DNA from: Geobacter sp. OR-1
GTDB lineage: Bacteria; Desulfobacterota; Desulfuromonadia; Geobacterales; DSM-12255
Direction of reading: 5' to 3'
Length of the DNA: 64,000 bases
Assembly: GCF_000813145.1 (NCBI RefSeq)
Contig: NZ_BAZF01000023.1
Location: 1 to 64,000 of the forward strand
The notes beneath the pieces were generated by a model. It saw only the letters and a list, made by a program, of their open reading frames with translations. It searched no databases and was not told where the DNA came from. A program made the translations under genes and the position numbers. Positions 24,499 through 31,760 of this stretch are shown in pieces. Numbering within the stretch: position 1 is the stretch's first letter; each line of letters opens with the position of its first letter.

Positions 24499-24803
24499 AA
24501 ACTCTCCTTAAAGGACACAACGACACCTTTTCCGTTAAATGATATCTGCAATTTAACGTAAATGCGTGTTGCGCCGTCTTTGGTGTAATAGACGTCTTGC
24601 CATACCTTAGCTAATTTTTTGGAGGGCATTGATTTGTGGAACTCACTTCTTTTAACTTTCAAGACCCGGTTCACGATCGCATCCTCATCAGGATATCCGA
24701 GCTTTGCTGCGAGAACTAGATCGTCACGGCTGACGATCCGAGTGTCCTCGTCTTGGAGCAGTTCTTTTATTTCTTCTAGGTCGTAGGTAGGTGTCTTTTG
24801 CAT
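24495..24803 (-). CDS. mqsR: MqsR-type mRNA interferase toxin
   Basis: 102 residues from ATG 24803, which matches the family start (an earlier ATG lies at 24827). The family blocks are FHKSMPSKKLAKVWQDVYY and IYVKLQISFNGKGVVVSFKE, including the conserved Lys/Tyr/Gln region of the RNase active site. MqsR cleaves mRNA at GCU, stopping translation. It is the first gene of the toxin-antitoxin-chaperone operon; toxin-first order is normal for mqsRA. The gene looks intact. Confidence 0.9.
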   Translation of the reverse strand: MQKTPTYDLEEIKELLQDEDTRIVSRDDLVLAAKLGYPDEDAIVNRVLKVKRSEFHKSMPSKKLAKVWQDVYYTKDGATRIYVKLQISFNGKGVVVSFKESL

Positions 24804-24839
24804 ATAAGTATGATTTGTTACCCTCATAAGTCAAGCATT

Positions 24840-24862
24840 AAAAGTATCATTATGATACTTTT
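24840..24862. promoter_or_regulatory. palindromic operator of the mqsRA-chaperone operon
   Basis: AAAAGTATCAT (24840-24850) and ATGATACTTTT (24852-24862) form a perfect 11-bp palindrome around one T, 13 nt before the upstream ATG and 37 nt before the chosen mqsR start. The position fits an MqsA-binding operator overlapping the -10 region. Its sequence differs from the AACCT/AGGTT operator of E. coli mqsRA. Confidence 0.7.
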
Positions 24863-25205
24863 ATTCATCGGGCCTACATGTTGTGGAAGCGAGCGTAAAA
24901 AAAAACAACTTGTAGTATAATCCGCACTGTCTGCCAGCCGGCGCCAAAGGCGTCGAAATCCCCGGAAACAATATCGCCAAGCTCAATATTGCAAGGTGTC
25001 GGTCAGTTCAAAGACCATTTAGTCGCCGACTGATTCACCAAGATTAATTGACCAGTCAGTTTCATTTTTTGCGCCTAACAAGATTGGGAATTAAAGAGAA
25101 TCAATAACACATGAAAACCCCTTTGGCAATAACCCGCGCCATATTTGAGCAGGATCTGTCATTGGAGAATGCATCAAAAAGACTGTGGATAAGAAATGAA
25201 CCGCC
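24863..25205. other. intergenic stretch without a clear gene
   Basis: A 32-codon frame at 25111-25209 (MKTPLAITRAIFEQDLSLEN...) and a fragmentary open frame near 24930-25020 look like possible gene debris. Neither has a ribosome site worth noting. Confidence 0.3.
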
Positions 25206-25469
25206 CTAATTTGAGAGTAGAAGTCCATGCCGCAACATCGCACACGTCACAGTGTGAATCGGCATGGAGTCTTGACCCACCATCGGCGTCCAATCGTGAC
25301 CCAGGCAATGCTGAAAATTGTCTATAGAGTCCCAGTCATTATCCGAAATATTGTGGGTAAGCGTTCGACGCCGATTAGTAGCTAACGGGTCAAAATCACA
25401 TGCCAATTTACAATTATACCGCAAATGCAAAAATATGCCGTTTAGGTAATCAGGTTTCGCCTTAGTCAT
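25206..25469 (-). CDS. hypothetical protein, coupled to upstream gene
   Basis: 87 residues from ATG 25469, which overlaps the upstream stop as TAATG. It contains YLNGIFLHLRYNCKLACDFD and HCLGHDWTPMV. No family is recognised and there are no membrane segments. The overlap is the main support that it is translated. It lies in the right tRNA-Gly island, with no other clue to function. Confidence 0.4.
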   Translation of the reverse strand: MTKAKPDYLNGIFLHLRYNCKLACDFDPLATNRRRTLTHNISDNDWDSIDNFQHCLGHDWTPMVGQDSMPIHTVTCAMLRHGLLLSN

Positions 25470-26116
25470 TATCCACAACTAAAGTGATAGTTTTCAATAT
25501 ATGTAATAAAATCTTTAATTTCTTGTGTCGTAGGTTTCTGTTTACCCAAGGGAGATGTAGTATGATGAATTAAATCAGCGGCTATATAGAGGAAGAATGT
25601 GCGTAGCGCTATATTATTCATGAATTGGCATTTATTGGTCTCTTTTATAATCATTTTAGTTGTTTTTTCAATGACCTCCGAATATACATTCGTCCGATTA
25701 TTTCTGTTGTTGTCAAAACATTTAGCTTGTTCCATAGTCGTTTGACCGCTACTAATTTCGAGTAACTCTTTCAATCTTACAAAGTCAGATAAATTGCAGT
25801 TATCTGTATAATTAAAATTAAATATGAATGAAGTGAATATAGATTTTAAGTTAATTTCTATTATTTTTTTTATTTCTGCGAGTTTATGTTTATGTCTTTC
25901 ATGTTCTGCCAAAATTCTTTCAACATCAATTAGCATCTCATCCATTTCCCTGATCATCATCTTTGACTTCCCAAGCGATGCCGCCAGTATTGTTAGCAAG
26001 GCTCCAAGTTCTATTGAACGAGCTGAGTCACTCTCCGCCAAAACCCGCATGGCGTCAATCTGGGCTGTCAGTTCATTGCGGATGCTCTCCAGTCTGCCCA
26101 ATGAGACCTTGTTCAC
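25469..26116 (-). CDS. hypothetical coiled-coil-rich protein
   Basis: 215 residues from GTG 26116 with AGGAGGT upstream. The first ~90 residues are continuous amphipathic helix (LESIRNELTAQIDAMRVLAE ... EMDEMLIDVERILAEHERHK), a probable coiled coil. The rest is Asn/Thr-rich and helical, and AT-rich at DNA level. No catalytic motif. It is downstream of vsr in the same direction, 45 nt away, so it may be co-transcribed. Function unknown. Confidence 0.55.
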   Translation of the reverse strand: MNKVSLGRLESIRNELTAQIDAMRVLAESDSARSIELGALLTILAASLGKSKMMIREMDEMLIDVERILAEHERHKHKLAEIKKIIEINLKSIFTSFIFNFNYTDNCNLSDFVRLKELLEISSGQTTMEQAKCFDNNRNNRTNVYSEVIEKTTKMIIKETNKCQFMNNIALRTFFLYIAADLIHHTTSPLGKQKPTTQEIKDFITYIENYHFSCG

Positions 26117-26160
26117 GTCTACCTCCTGTCGGTTGTCTTGGATCTTCTTTTTTATTCCGA

Positions 26161-26727
26161 CTAAAGATTATTACTGCTGCGCTTTGTTGGTTTTTTCCTT
26201 ATAAACGTTGTTAAGATTCTTCCTAATATTTCCGCCTCAGTTACTACGTAGTTCTTTTGATATGAATCAAAGTAGGGGGGCTTAGACAACTCCTTTAACA
26301 AAGAGGGTTGACTGATCATTTCCGCCAAAGCATCAAGAACCTGTGTAACTACTTCTTGTTTTTTCCCCCGGACTGTACATTCCCAGATTGTTATTGTTTT
26401 CCAACCTGTCTCAGCCAGCTGTTTTTTATGTTTGGCATCATTTTCCCGGTTTTTCTGAATCTTCTGCTTCCAGAAGTCCGAATTGGTTGACGGAAGCCTG
26501 AAAAGGCTACAGTTGTGCCCATGCCAGAAACAGCCATTAACAAAAACAACAGTTCTGTATTTTGCAAATACCAGATCTGGCTTCCCTGGAAGCTTAGTGA
26601 CGTGCAGACGGAACCTCATGCGTCTGGAAAAAAGGCCACGTCTGACTAAAATCTCCAGTTTGGTATTCTTGCCTTTGATTCCCGACATCATCTGGCTTCG
26701 TTTGTCTGAAGATACAATATCTGCCAT
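26161..26727 (-). CDS. vsr: very short patch repair endonuclease
   Basis: 188 residues. Family blocks: RSQMMSGIKGKNTKLEILVR, FRLHVTKLPGKPDLVFAKY, VVFVNGCFWHGHNC, and WKQKIQKNRENDAKHKKQL. The metal-binding aspartate (PGKPDLVF) and catalytic His region (FWHGH) are intact. Vsr nicks at T:G mismatches made by deamination of 5-methylcytosine and normally accompanies a C5 methyltransferase. The partner methyltransferase directly upstream (2 nt away) is broken, so this Vsr is functionally orphaned. The C-terminal ~45 residues extend beyond the usual ~135-150-residue domain. Confidence 0.9.
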   Translation of the reverse strand: MADIVSSDKRSQMMSGIKGKNTKLEILVRRGLFSRRMRFRLHVTKLPGKPDLVFAKYRTVVFVNGCFWHGHNCSLFRLPSTNSDFWKQKIQKNRENDAKHKKQLAETGWKTITIWECTVRGKKQEVVTQVLDALAEMISQPSLLKELSKPPYFDSYQKNYVVTEAEILGRILTTFIRKKPTKRSSNNL

Positions 26728-26729
26728 GA

Positions 26730-27850
26730 CTATACCTTTTGAAGGAAATCCCTGACAATTTCAGCAATCTGGTATGCCAGAAGCGGGGGAACAGCGTTTC
26801 CGACCTGGGTGTACTGCTGGGTTCTGTTCCCGCAGAAAAAATAGTTGTCTGGAAAAGTTTGCAGCCTTGCAGCTTCTCTAACTGTGAGGCTCCGGAGTTG
26901 TGTTGGGTCTGGGTGTATGTAGTAGTGACCGTCTTTTGAGATGTGGCTGGTAACAGTAGTAGATGGCTTTCCGAAAATCTGAACACGGAACCGGTCATTA
27001 AAGTGGCCGGATTTCGCATTTTCGTGTTTGGGAAGGAGGTCAGGAGGATATTCGTTTAGAAGTGGGGAGGTACCATTGACTTCGGCAAAACACGATGCAT
27101 ACACGTAACGGTAAATGTCTTTTAAAATATGACCGCGGGACGAGTGGTTGCAGATGCCACCAAGCAAAGGATCAAGATACCACCATGAAAGTTGTTCTGA
27201 TACTGTCGGAATGTAGGGCAAAAATTCACCTCCTCTATCAAAATGAGGAGCGGCAACAGATTCGAGAACTTCTGACAACCGTTTTTTTTACTTGTTCCCC
27301 TGCTTTTTTGTGTGATTTAGTGACCCATCTACGCCCTAATCCTTCTCGGACTAGCTGAGCCCAGATGTGAGGAGCATCCAGATTCTTTGAGAGGCCACTT
27401 CTAAGTTTTGGCAGGCCGAAAAGCACATCGGTCAGCGTAACTTCTTCTTGGAGATTCAGTATTCCAGGTTCAGTTTTTTGAGCTAGGTCTTCACGGATTC
27501 CGAGAAGAATCACCCTGTGTCGGGCTTGTGGGATTCCATATTTTTCGCATTCCACTATGTAGTCGCGTGATGAAACTTTATCGCATGAAGTACCTGAACA
27601 ACGTTTGACGATTGAAAAAATTCTGTACTTTATGTCTTTGGATGGCTGTTCAAGATCTGAAACAATCCGGTCAAATACACTATGTCCGTCAACTTTCGAA
27701 GACAGCATTCCTTTGACATTTTCCATGATGAAAACAGCCGGCTGATGCTTGGCGACAATTTCCAAGTACTCGATATAGAGAATGTTTCTTATGTCCTTTT
27801 CAGCTTTTTCCTTTTCCCTTGAGTTTCTTGCGCGTCCGATAATGGAGTAC
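26730..27850 (-). pseudogene. DNA (cytosine-5) methyltransferase, 5'-truncated and frameshifted
   Basis: Two consecutive frames carry the C-terminal two thirds of a Dcm-type enzyme. From the left edge at ~27850: YSIIGRARNSR, FIMENVKGMLSS (ENV motif), PQARHRVILLG (motif VIII). Then, after a shift in an A8 run near 27282, SLTVREAARLQTFPDNYFF (motif IX) and QYTQVGNAVPPLLAYQIAE (motif X). Motif I (SAM binding) and the PCQ catalytic loop are absent: homology stops abruptly one residue before YSI, where unrelated DNA joined. The enzyme cannot methylate DNA. It explains the adjacent vsr. Truncation is certain from the sequence; the order of events is not. Confidence 0.85.
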
Positions 27851-27853
27851 TCG

Positions 27854-28651
27854 ATGAAACCCGACTGGCACAGAGGTCATGTGCTTGGCTGGTTTCGCAC
27901 CAATTGCGCGGGGCCTCCGCAAAGGGTGTTTGCTGCCGTGCGGGAGGTCTCACGGGAGTTCGACAAAGAACGTTTAACCGCCAACCTGGCAGCGCTGGGT
28001 GTCAGTGACGGCGGTTTACTAGAGATGTTGCTGGACCATTTTCGCAGATCATACGGTGAGGTCACAGCCAGGGGCAGGCTGGCCAATACGTTGTTCGACC
28101 CGATCATGCTGCATGACCAGCGAGAGGGGTTCGAACTGCGAGTTGCCAACAGATTTTACCGCATAGAGAAGACGCCTTTCCCTGGATGCGTGGATCTGCG
28201 CAATTTGAAGTTCAGGGTGGGAGGGCACCTGATAAAAGTTTCTCCCGACAACAACGGCAGGAAGGGATCTCATTTAGAGATCACTATGACGGATGATGTG
28301 ACGGCATCGTTCATACAACGGGTCAAAATGATTGTAAGTGGAAACTCGAATCCGGAGCACAAACTCTTTCAGCTTCGTGGCGAGATTCATGACTTCTGTG
28401 AGCGGGCGAGGTTTGCCCGCTCTGCCGGTCCGGAGGTTATGGAGCTGAAAAGATGGCTGGCTACCAAGGTGAGGGGGCTTGCGGGAAACAACCTGGGATT
28501 CAAGCGGTTGCCGGATGAGCTGATCTATCAGTGGCACCAACACCTTGACAGCCGGTTGCATCTTCCGCATCCCAACTTTTTTTACGACCCCAAAACCGTA
28601 ACCGAGGAGGTCTACATGACCTTCTTCAGCCCTTACAGAGAGGAGATGTAG
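27854..28651 (+). CDS. hypothetical protein of tRNA-Gly island
   Basis: 265 residues from ATG 27854, placed exactly at the junction that truncates the methyltransferase, so its own 5' end and promoter may also have been lost or re-formed. TGGAG just upstream could serve as ribosome site. It contains GLLEMLLDHFRRSYGEVTAR, LRVANRFYRIEKTPFPGCVD and SNPEHKLFQLRGEIHDFCER. It is basic and soluble with no recognised family. A one-base gap separates it from the next gene, implying co-translation. It may belong to the element's replication or mobilisation functions, but this is a guess from context. Confidence 0.55.
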   Translation: MKPDWHRGHVLGWFRTNCAGPPQRVFAAVREVSREFDKERLTANLAALGVSDGGLLEMLLDHFRRSYGEVTARGRLANTLFDPIMLHDQREGFELRVANRFYRIEKTPFPGCVDLRNLKFRVGGHLIKVSPDNNGRKGSHLEITMTDDVTASFIQRVKMIVSGNSNPEHKLFQLRGEIHDFCERARFARSAGPEVMELKRWLATKVRGLAGNNLGFKRLPDELIYQWHQHLDSRLHLPHPNFFYDPKTVTEEVYMTFFSPYREEM

Positions 28652-28652
28652 C

Positions 28653-29105
28653 ATGAGCACGACACTGCATAGGAAAGACATCACATCCACAGACATTACT
28701 CTTCTGGCCAGGTTGTCGCGAGCCTTGGTCAGTGCACCCGAGATCTTTGGCAAGAAAATGGCGCATGAACTTCCAGACGACTACATGAAACTGCCAGTCT
28801 GGAGAAAGACAGCTGACGGGTGGCAGTTTGCCGGCGTTAAGCCGTTTCTCAGGAAGCGGATAGGCATTGATAAAGGCGATTTCCGCAGGATATGCCGGTA
28901 TCTGAACGAGAAGGAATCGACGGTCGTTAGCCTGCTGTACCGCTTGTCAATGCTCGATGTCTTTTGCTTTTCGGAAACAAGTGGAAAAATAATGTTCCGG
29001 CAGCGGTTCCCTGATTTTTCCAAGCCGGTAATTAACGAGGAGTATACCTGGATCGACGACGGGTTTGTTCTCGAACGGCGCCGGGCTCTTGGAGAATTCA
29101 GGTAA
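28653..29105 (+). CDS. hypothetical protein
   Basis: 150 residues, starting 2 nt after the preceding stop, so tightly coupled to it. Contains DITLLARLSRALVSAPEIFG, WRKTADGWQFAGVKPFLRKR and IDKGDFRRICRYLNEKESTV. It is mostly helical and has no signal peptide. Not recognised. A perfect GC-rich hairpin follows about 35 nt downstream. Confidence 0.55.
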   Translation: MSTTLHRKDITSTDITLLARLSRALVSAPEIFGKKMAHELPDDYMKLPVWRKTADGWQFAGVKPFLRKRIGIDKGDFRRICRYLNEKESTVVSLLYRLSMLDVFCFSETSGKIMFRQRFPDFSKPVINEEYTWIDDGFVLERRRALGEFR

Positions 29106-29138
29106 GAGAACACAATGCCTGATACAGATATGAAATCG

Positions 29139-29169
29139 CCGGGCTTGCTGTCAATTGCGGCAAGCCCGG
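29139..29169 (+). terminator. strong hairpin downstream of 28653-29105
   Basis: CCGGGCTTGC (29139-29148) pairs perfectly with GCAAGCCCGG (29160-29169). There is no T tract, so it may be a processing or pausing hairpin rather than a classical intrinsic terminator. Confidence 0.45.
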
Positions 29170-29339
29170 ATCTTCTGGCAAGCGCACCGCTACGGTCTTC
29201 AAATGGCCCATTGAAATTTTTTATTTGCATCTTTTCAGTGGGTTATGAGTCGCAACCCCCATTTTGCTATTGCTGGCCCGCACAAATAAATAGTGAATCG
29301 GTGATATCGATCACATCATTTTGTGTCGAGGGCAAATTT

Positions 29340-29636
29340 ATGGTCGTAGCGAGAGAATCGGTTGAGGCAAATCAATTCGAACTAATACCACCGGAAGAAT
29401 TCATTCACCGGCTAGGAATCGCAAAAAGCACCTTGCATCTTTGGCGATCCAAGGGATGGCTGCTGCCAGGACGACATTACATCAAAATCGGCAGTACTGT
29501 ACTCTACTTCTGGTCTGAGGACAGGATCATTGAAATACACCAGATAAGCAATCATGAGCACTCGACAAAAAATGAGCAGATTACGCCGGTGCAAATTCCG
29601 GAGCCAACCAGAAAGAGGATTAACTGGGATTATTGA
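29340..29636 (+). CDS. excisionase-like HTH protein
   Basis: 98 residues from ATG 29340 (GAGGG about 8 nt upstream). The core LIPPEEFIHRLGIAKSTLHL, then WRSKGWLLPGRHYIKIG and STVLYFWSEDRI, has the winged-HTH layout of AlpA/MerR-like excisionases. It ends 90 nt before the integrase GTG and lies just inside the island end, the usual place for a recombination directionality factor. Specific DNA target unknown; a transcriptional regulator of the integrase is the alternative. Confidence 0.75.
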   Translation: MVVARESVEANQFELIPPEEFIHRLGIAKSTLHLWRSKGWLLPGRHYIKIGSTVLYFWSEDRIIEIHQISNHEHSTKNEQITPVQIPEPTRKRINWDY

Positions 29637-29725
29637 TTAAGCCTTGCCCATTTCCTATCTGATTTGTTAGTCTTTAATTGGACTCAAGACCAACAGGAAG
29701 GAGGTGGACGGGAAGGAGAAGTGCG

Positions 29726-31027
29726 GTGGGAAAGAAGAAAAAAGCTGAAAAGCCCACGTCGATTCTCGACTGGGGCGATGGAAACATAGTAAAGAAATCA
29801 GGCTCAGAGCGTCTTTACTATGATTTCATGTACTTGGGTGAACGTGTGGAAATCTCCACTGGTTTGAAGGATACACCGGAAAATCGGAGAAAAGCCCTCT
29901 CCTGGCTTTTCTGCCAGCGCGAGAAGATGAAGTCTGGTGAATTCAAATTCAGTGAGGCGTTTCCACAGGCTTCACCGAAGAAGAAAGCGCTGTTTGCCGC
30001 TAAAGAGGGTGGGGCCGTTACTTCAAAACCGCAGCATGTCAGATTCGGCGATTATGTCGAAGTCTGGTACCAGGAAGTCTGGTCGCATTGTGATTCAGGT
30101 TCGAAGAAGATCGATCAGAAATCGGCAATCGACCACTGGATTACCCCTTTTTTCGGCAACAAGACGTTTTTTGAAATCAATACAAATACTGTTGGCGATT
30201 TCATTCGCACAATGAAACAGAAAGACGGCAAAAACAAGGGAAAGCAGCTGTCCCGCAAGAGGATCGCCAATGTCTTGCTGCCGCTTCGGGCTATCTGGAA
30301 AGATGCGTGCGAGAAATTCCGCTGGGAATTGCCGGACCCATTCCGTAAGGTTCCGGCCCAGATGCCTAAAGAGGAGGCGGTTGACGAATGCGTTGATGAT
30401 GACGGCAACGTCCCCGAGAAGGTTGTCGGGGCTCGGGATCCGCTTCGTTTCAACGACTTCATGGCCTACCTCGAGCAGATCGACCCATGGTATCGGCCGG
30501 TGGCGGAACTCTGGATGCTGACAGGGCTAATTCCATCTGAAATGGCAGGTATAACTCCCTTTCACATCAAAGACGGCTATCTGTACATTCGCCGGTCAAT
30601 CAGTCGTGGCGTCGAGAGGAAGCAGGGGAAGACGAAGTACCGACGGAGAGAGATAAGAATCACGGCGGCAATCAGGAAGGTTCTGGATATTTTTATTGCC
30701 CGCTTAGGAGATGGCAGGCGCCTGATCACCCTGAAAGGGGGCCAACCGCTTACCTCCACGGAGTTCAACCATGCCTGGGTCAGGGCTGAAAAGAAAGCTG
30801 GACTGACTCACCGCGTACCTTACGTGCTCAGGCATTCGTTCGCTGCCTGGTCACTGACCATAGGAATCGACCCAAACAGGCTTGTCAGCCTCATGGGGCA
30901 TGGTTCGAAGCAGATGGTCTATGAGGTGTACGGAAACTACGTTGAAGGGCTTGAAAAGGATCGGGAGAAGATTCTCGATTACTTCGGCAGGGACTTTGTA
31001 GAGGCGGAACTGAAGAAGGCGGCTTAG
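29726..31027 (+). CDS. tyrosine recombinase/integrase of right tRNA-Gly island
   Basis: 433 residues from GTG 29726, chosen because GGAAGGAG lies 7-8 nt upstream. It has an arm-binding region (LYYDFMYLGERVEISTGLKD), a core-binding domain and a catalytic domain with KTKYRRREIRITA, YVLRHSFAAW (Arg II), LMGHGSKQMVYEVYGNY (His, Tyr). Box I is LTGLIPSEMAGI, lacking Arg I as in the left-island paralogue. The stop is 72 nt from the tRNA-Gly att. With the 23-bp repeat at 23344 this defines a complete 7.8-kb island. Its similarity to 21877-23337 across the catalytic domain explains why two elements use the same site. Confidence 0.9.
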   Translation: MGKKKKAEKPTSILDWGDGNIVKKSGSERLYYDFMYLGERVEISTGLKDTPENRRKALSWLFCQREKMKSGEFKFSEAFPQASPKKKALFAAKEGGAVTSKPQHVRFGDYVEVWYQEVWSHCDSGSKKIDQKSAIDHWITPFFGNKTFFEINTNTVGDFIRTMKQKDGKNKGKQLSRKRIANVLLPLRAIWKDACEKFRWELPDPFRKVPAQMPKEEAVDECVDDDGNVPEKVVGARDPLRFNDFMAYLEQIDPWYRPVAELWMLTGLIPSEMAGITPFHIKDGYLYIRRSISRGVERKQGKTKYRRREIRITAAIRKVLDIFIARLGDGRRLITLKGGQPLTSTEFNHAWVRAEKKAGLTHRVPYVLRHSFAAWSLTIGIDPNRLVSLMGHGSKQMVYEVYGNYVEGLEKDREKILDYFGRDFVEAELKKAA

Positions 31028-31068
31028 GCGCAATTGCGAAAGTTTTTGCGAAAGTTTGCCAAAACAAA

Positions 31069-31090
31069 AAGGAATCCCGAAGGATTCCTT
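31069..31090 (-). terminator. terminator of tRNA-Gly
   Basis: AAGGAATCC pairs with GGATTCCTT around a short loop. Read on the minus strand it is followed by TTTTTGTTTTGG and sits just after the tRNA. Confidence 0.7.
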
Positions 31091-31099
31091 ATAGTTAAC

Positions 31100-31174
31100 T
31101 GGAGCGGGAAACGGGATTCGAACCCGCGACTTCGACCTTGGCAAGGTCGCACTCTACCACTGAGTTATTCCCGC
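31100..31174 (-). tRNA. tRNA-Gly(GCC)
   Basis: Minus-strand cloverleaf: acceptor GCGGGAA/TTCCCGC, D arm CTCAGTGGTAGAG, anticodon arm with TTGCCAA (anticodon GCC), T arm GCGGGTTCGAATCCCGT, encoded CCA. The 3' 23 bp (31100-31122) are the att core of the tandem islands to the left; the gene remains intact. Confidence 0.95.
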
Positions 31175-31263
31175 TCAACGAGTTTCGTTTTATAGCAAAG
31201 CATGAAACCTGAGTCAATATTTTTTTCACTCAAAAGAGAGATATTCGCATTATCCCCTTTTCA

Positions 31264-31659
31264 TTATTTGCCCTTCGAACAGTCGCCGCAGTTCCCGGTG
31301 CCGCAGCCGCTGCCGCCTGAAACGAGGGCGTCGTACTCTCTCATGGTCAGTAAATCCCTGATCTGGGTCGGGAAACCGCTGCTGCTTACTGATGCGGCAA
31401 CGGTTCTGGGGTCGACAGCTCTGGCATCGAACAGTGCGATCACGTAACCCTTAGCCGGATCGATTCGGACCAGGGAAACTCCAGCTGTTTCACAGAATAC
31501 CCTCCGGACTTTTGCCGCAGAGGCTGCCGAATCGATCCCTTCCGTTTGAAATACGGCCACGGCATTGGCCGCGGCGTTGAACTGGAGCACCAGCCCGAAG
31601 ATGACCAGCACTGCGGTGACGCCGATAATTGCAACAATTTTTCCAGCAGTTTGCGACAT
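31264..31659 (-). CDS. membrane-anchored small protein with Cys-rich tail
   Basis: 131 residues with CGGGAGA upstream. One N-terminal membrane helix (IVAIIGVTAVLVIFGLVLQF) is followed by a ~70-residue domain resembling a ferredoxin-like/heavy-metal-associated fold in its strand-helix pattern (VRRVFCETAGVSLVRIDPAK, YVIALFDARAVDPRTVAASV). The tail GSGCGTGNCGDCSKGK carries three cysteines and could bind metal. It is not a standard MerP/CopZ because the CxxC is absent from the first loop. Possibly linked to the P-type ATPase gene 100 nt away in the same direction; inference only. Confidence 0.6.
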   Translation of the reverse strand: MSQTAGKIVAIIGVTAVLVIFGLVLQFNAAANAVAVFQTEGIDSAASAAKVRRVFCETAGVSLVRIDPAKGYVIALFDARAVDPRTVAASVSSSGFPTQIRDLLTMREYDALVSGGSGCGTGNCGDCSKGK

Positions 31660-31760
31660 AACTATCTCCCGATTCAGCCGATGGCCGATGCTATTTTCGG
31701 GATAATTTACGGGATTATGCCGGAATATGCCATAGAAATCAGATAGAAATAGTATGATGG

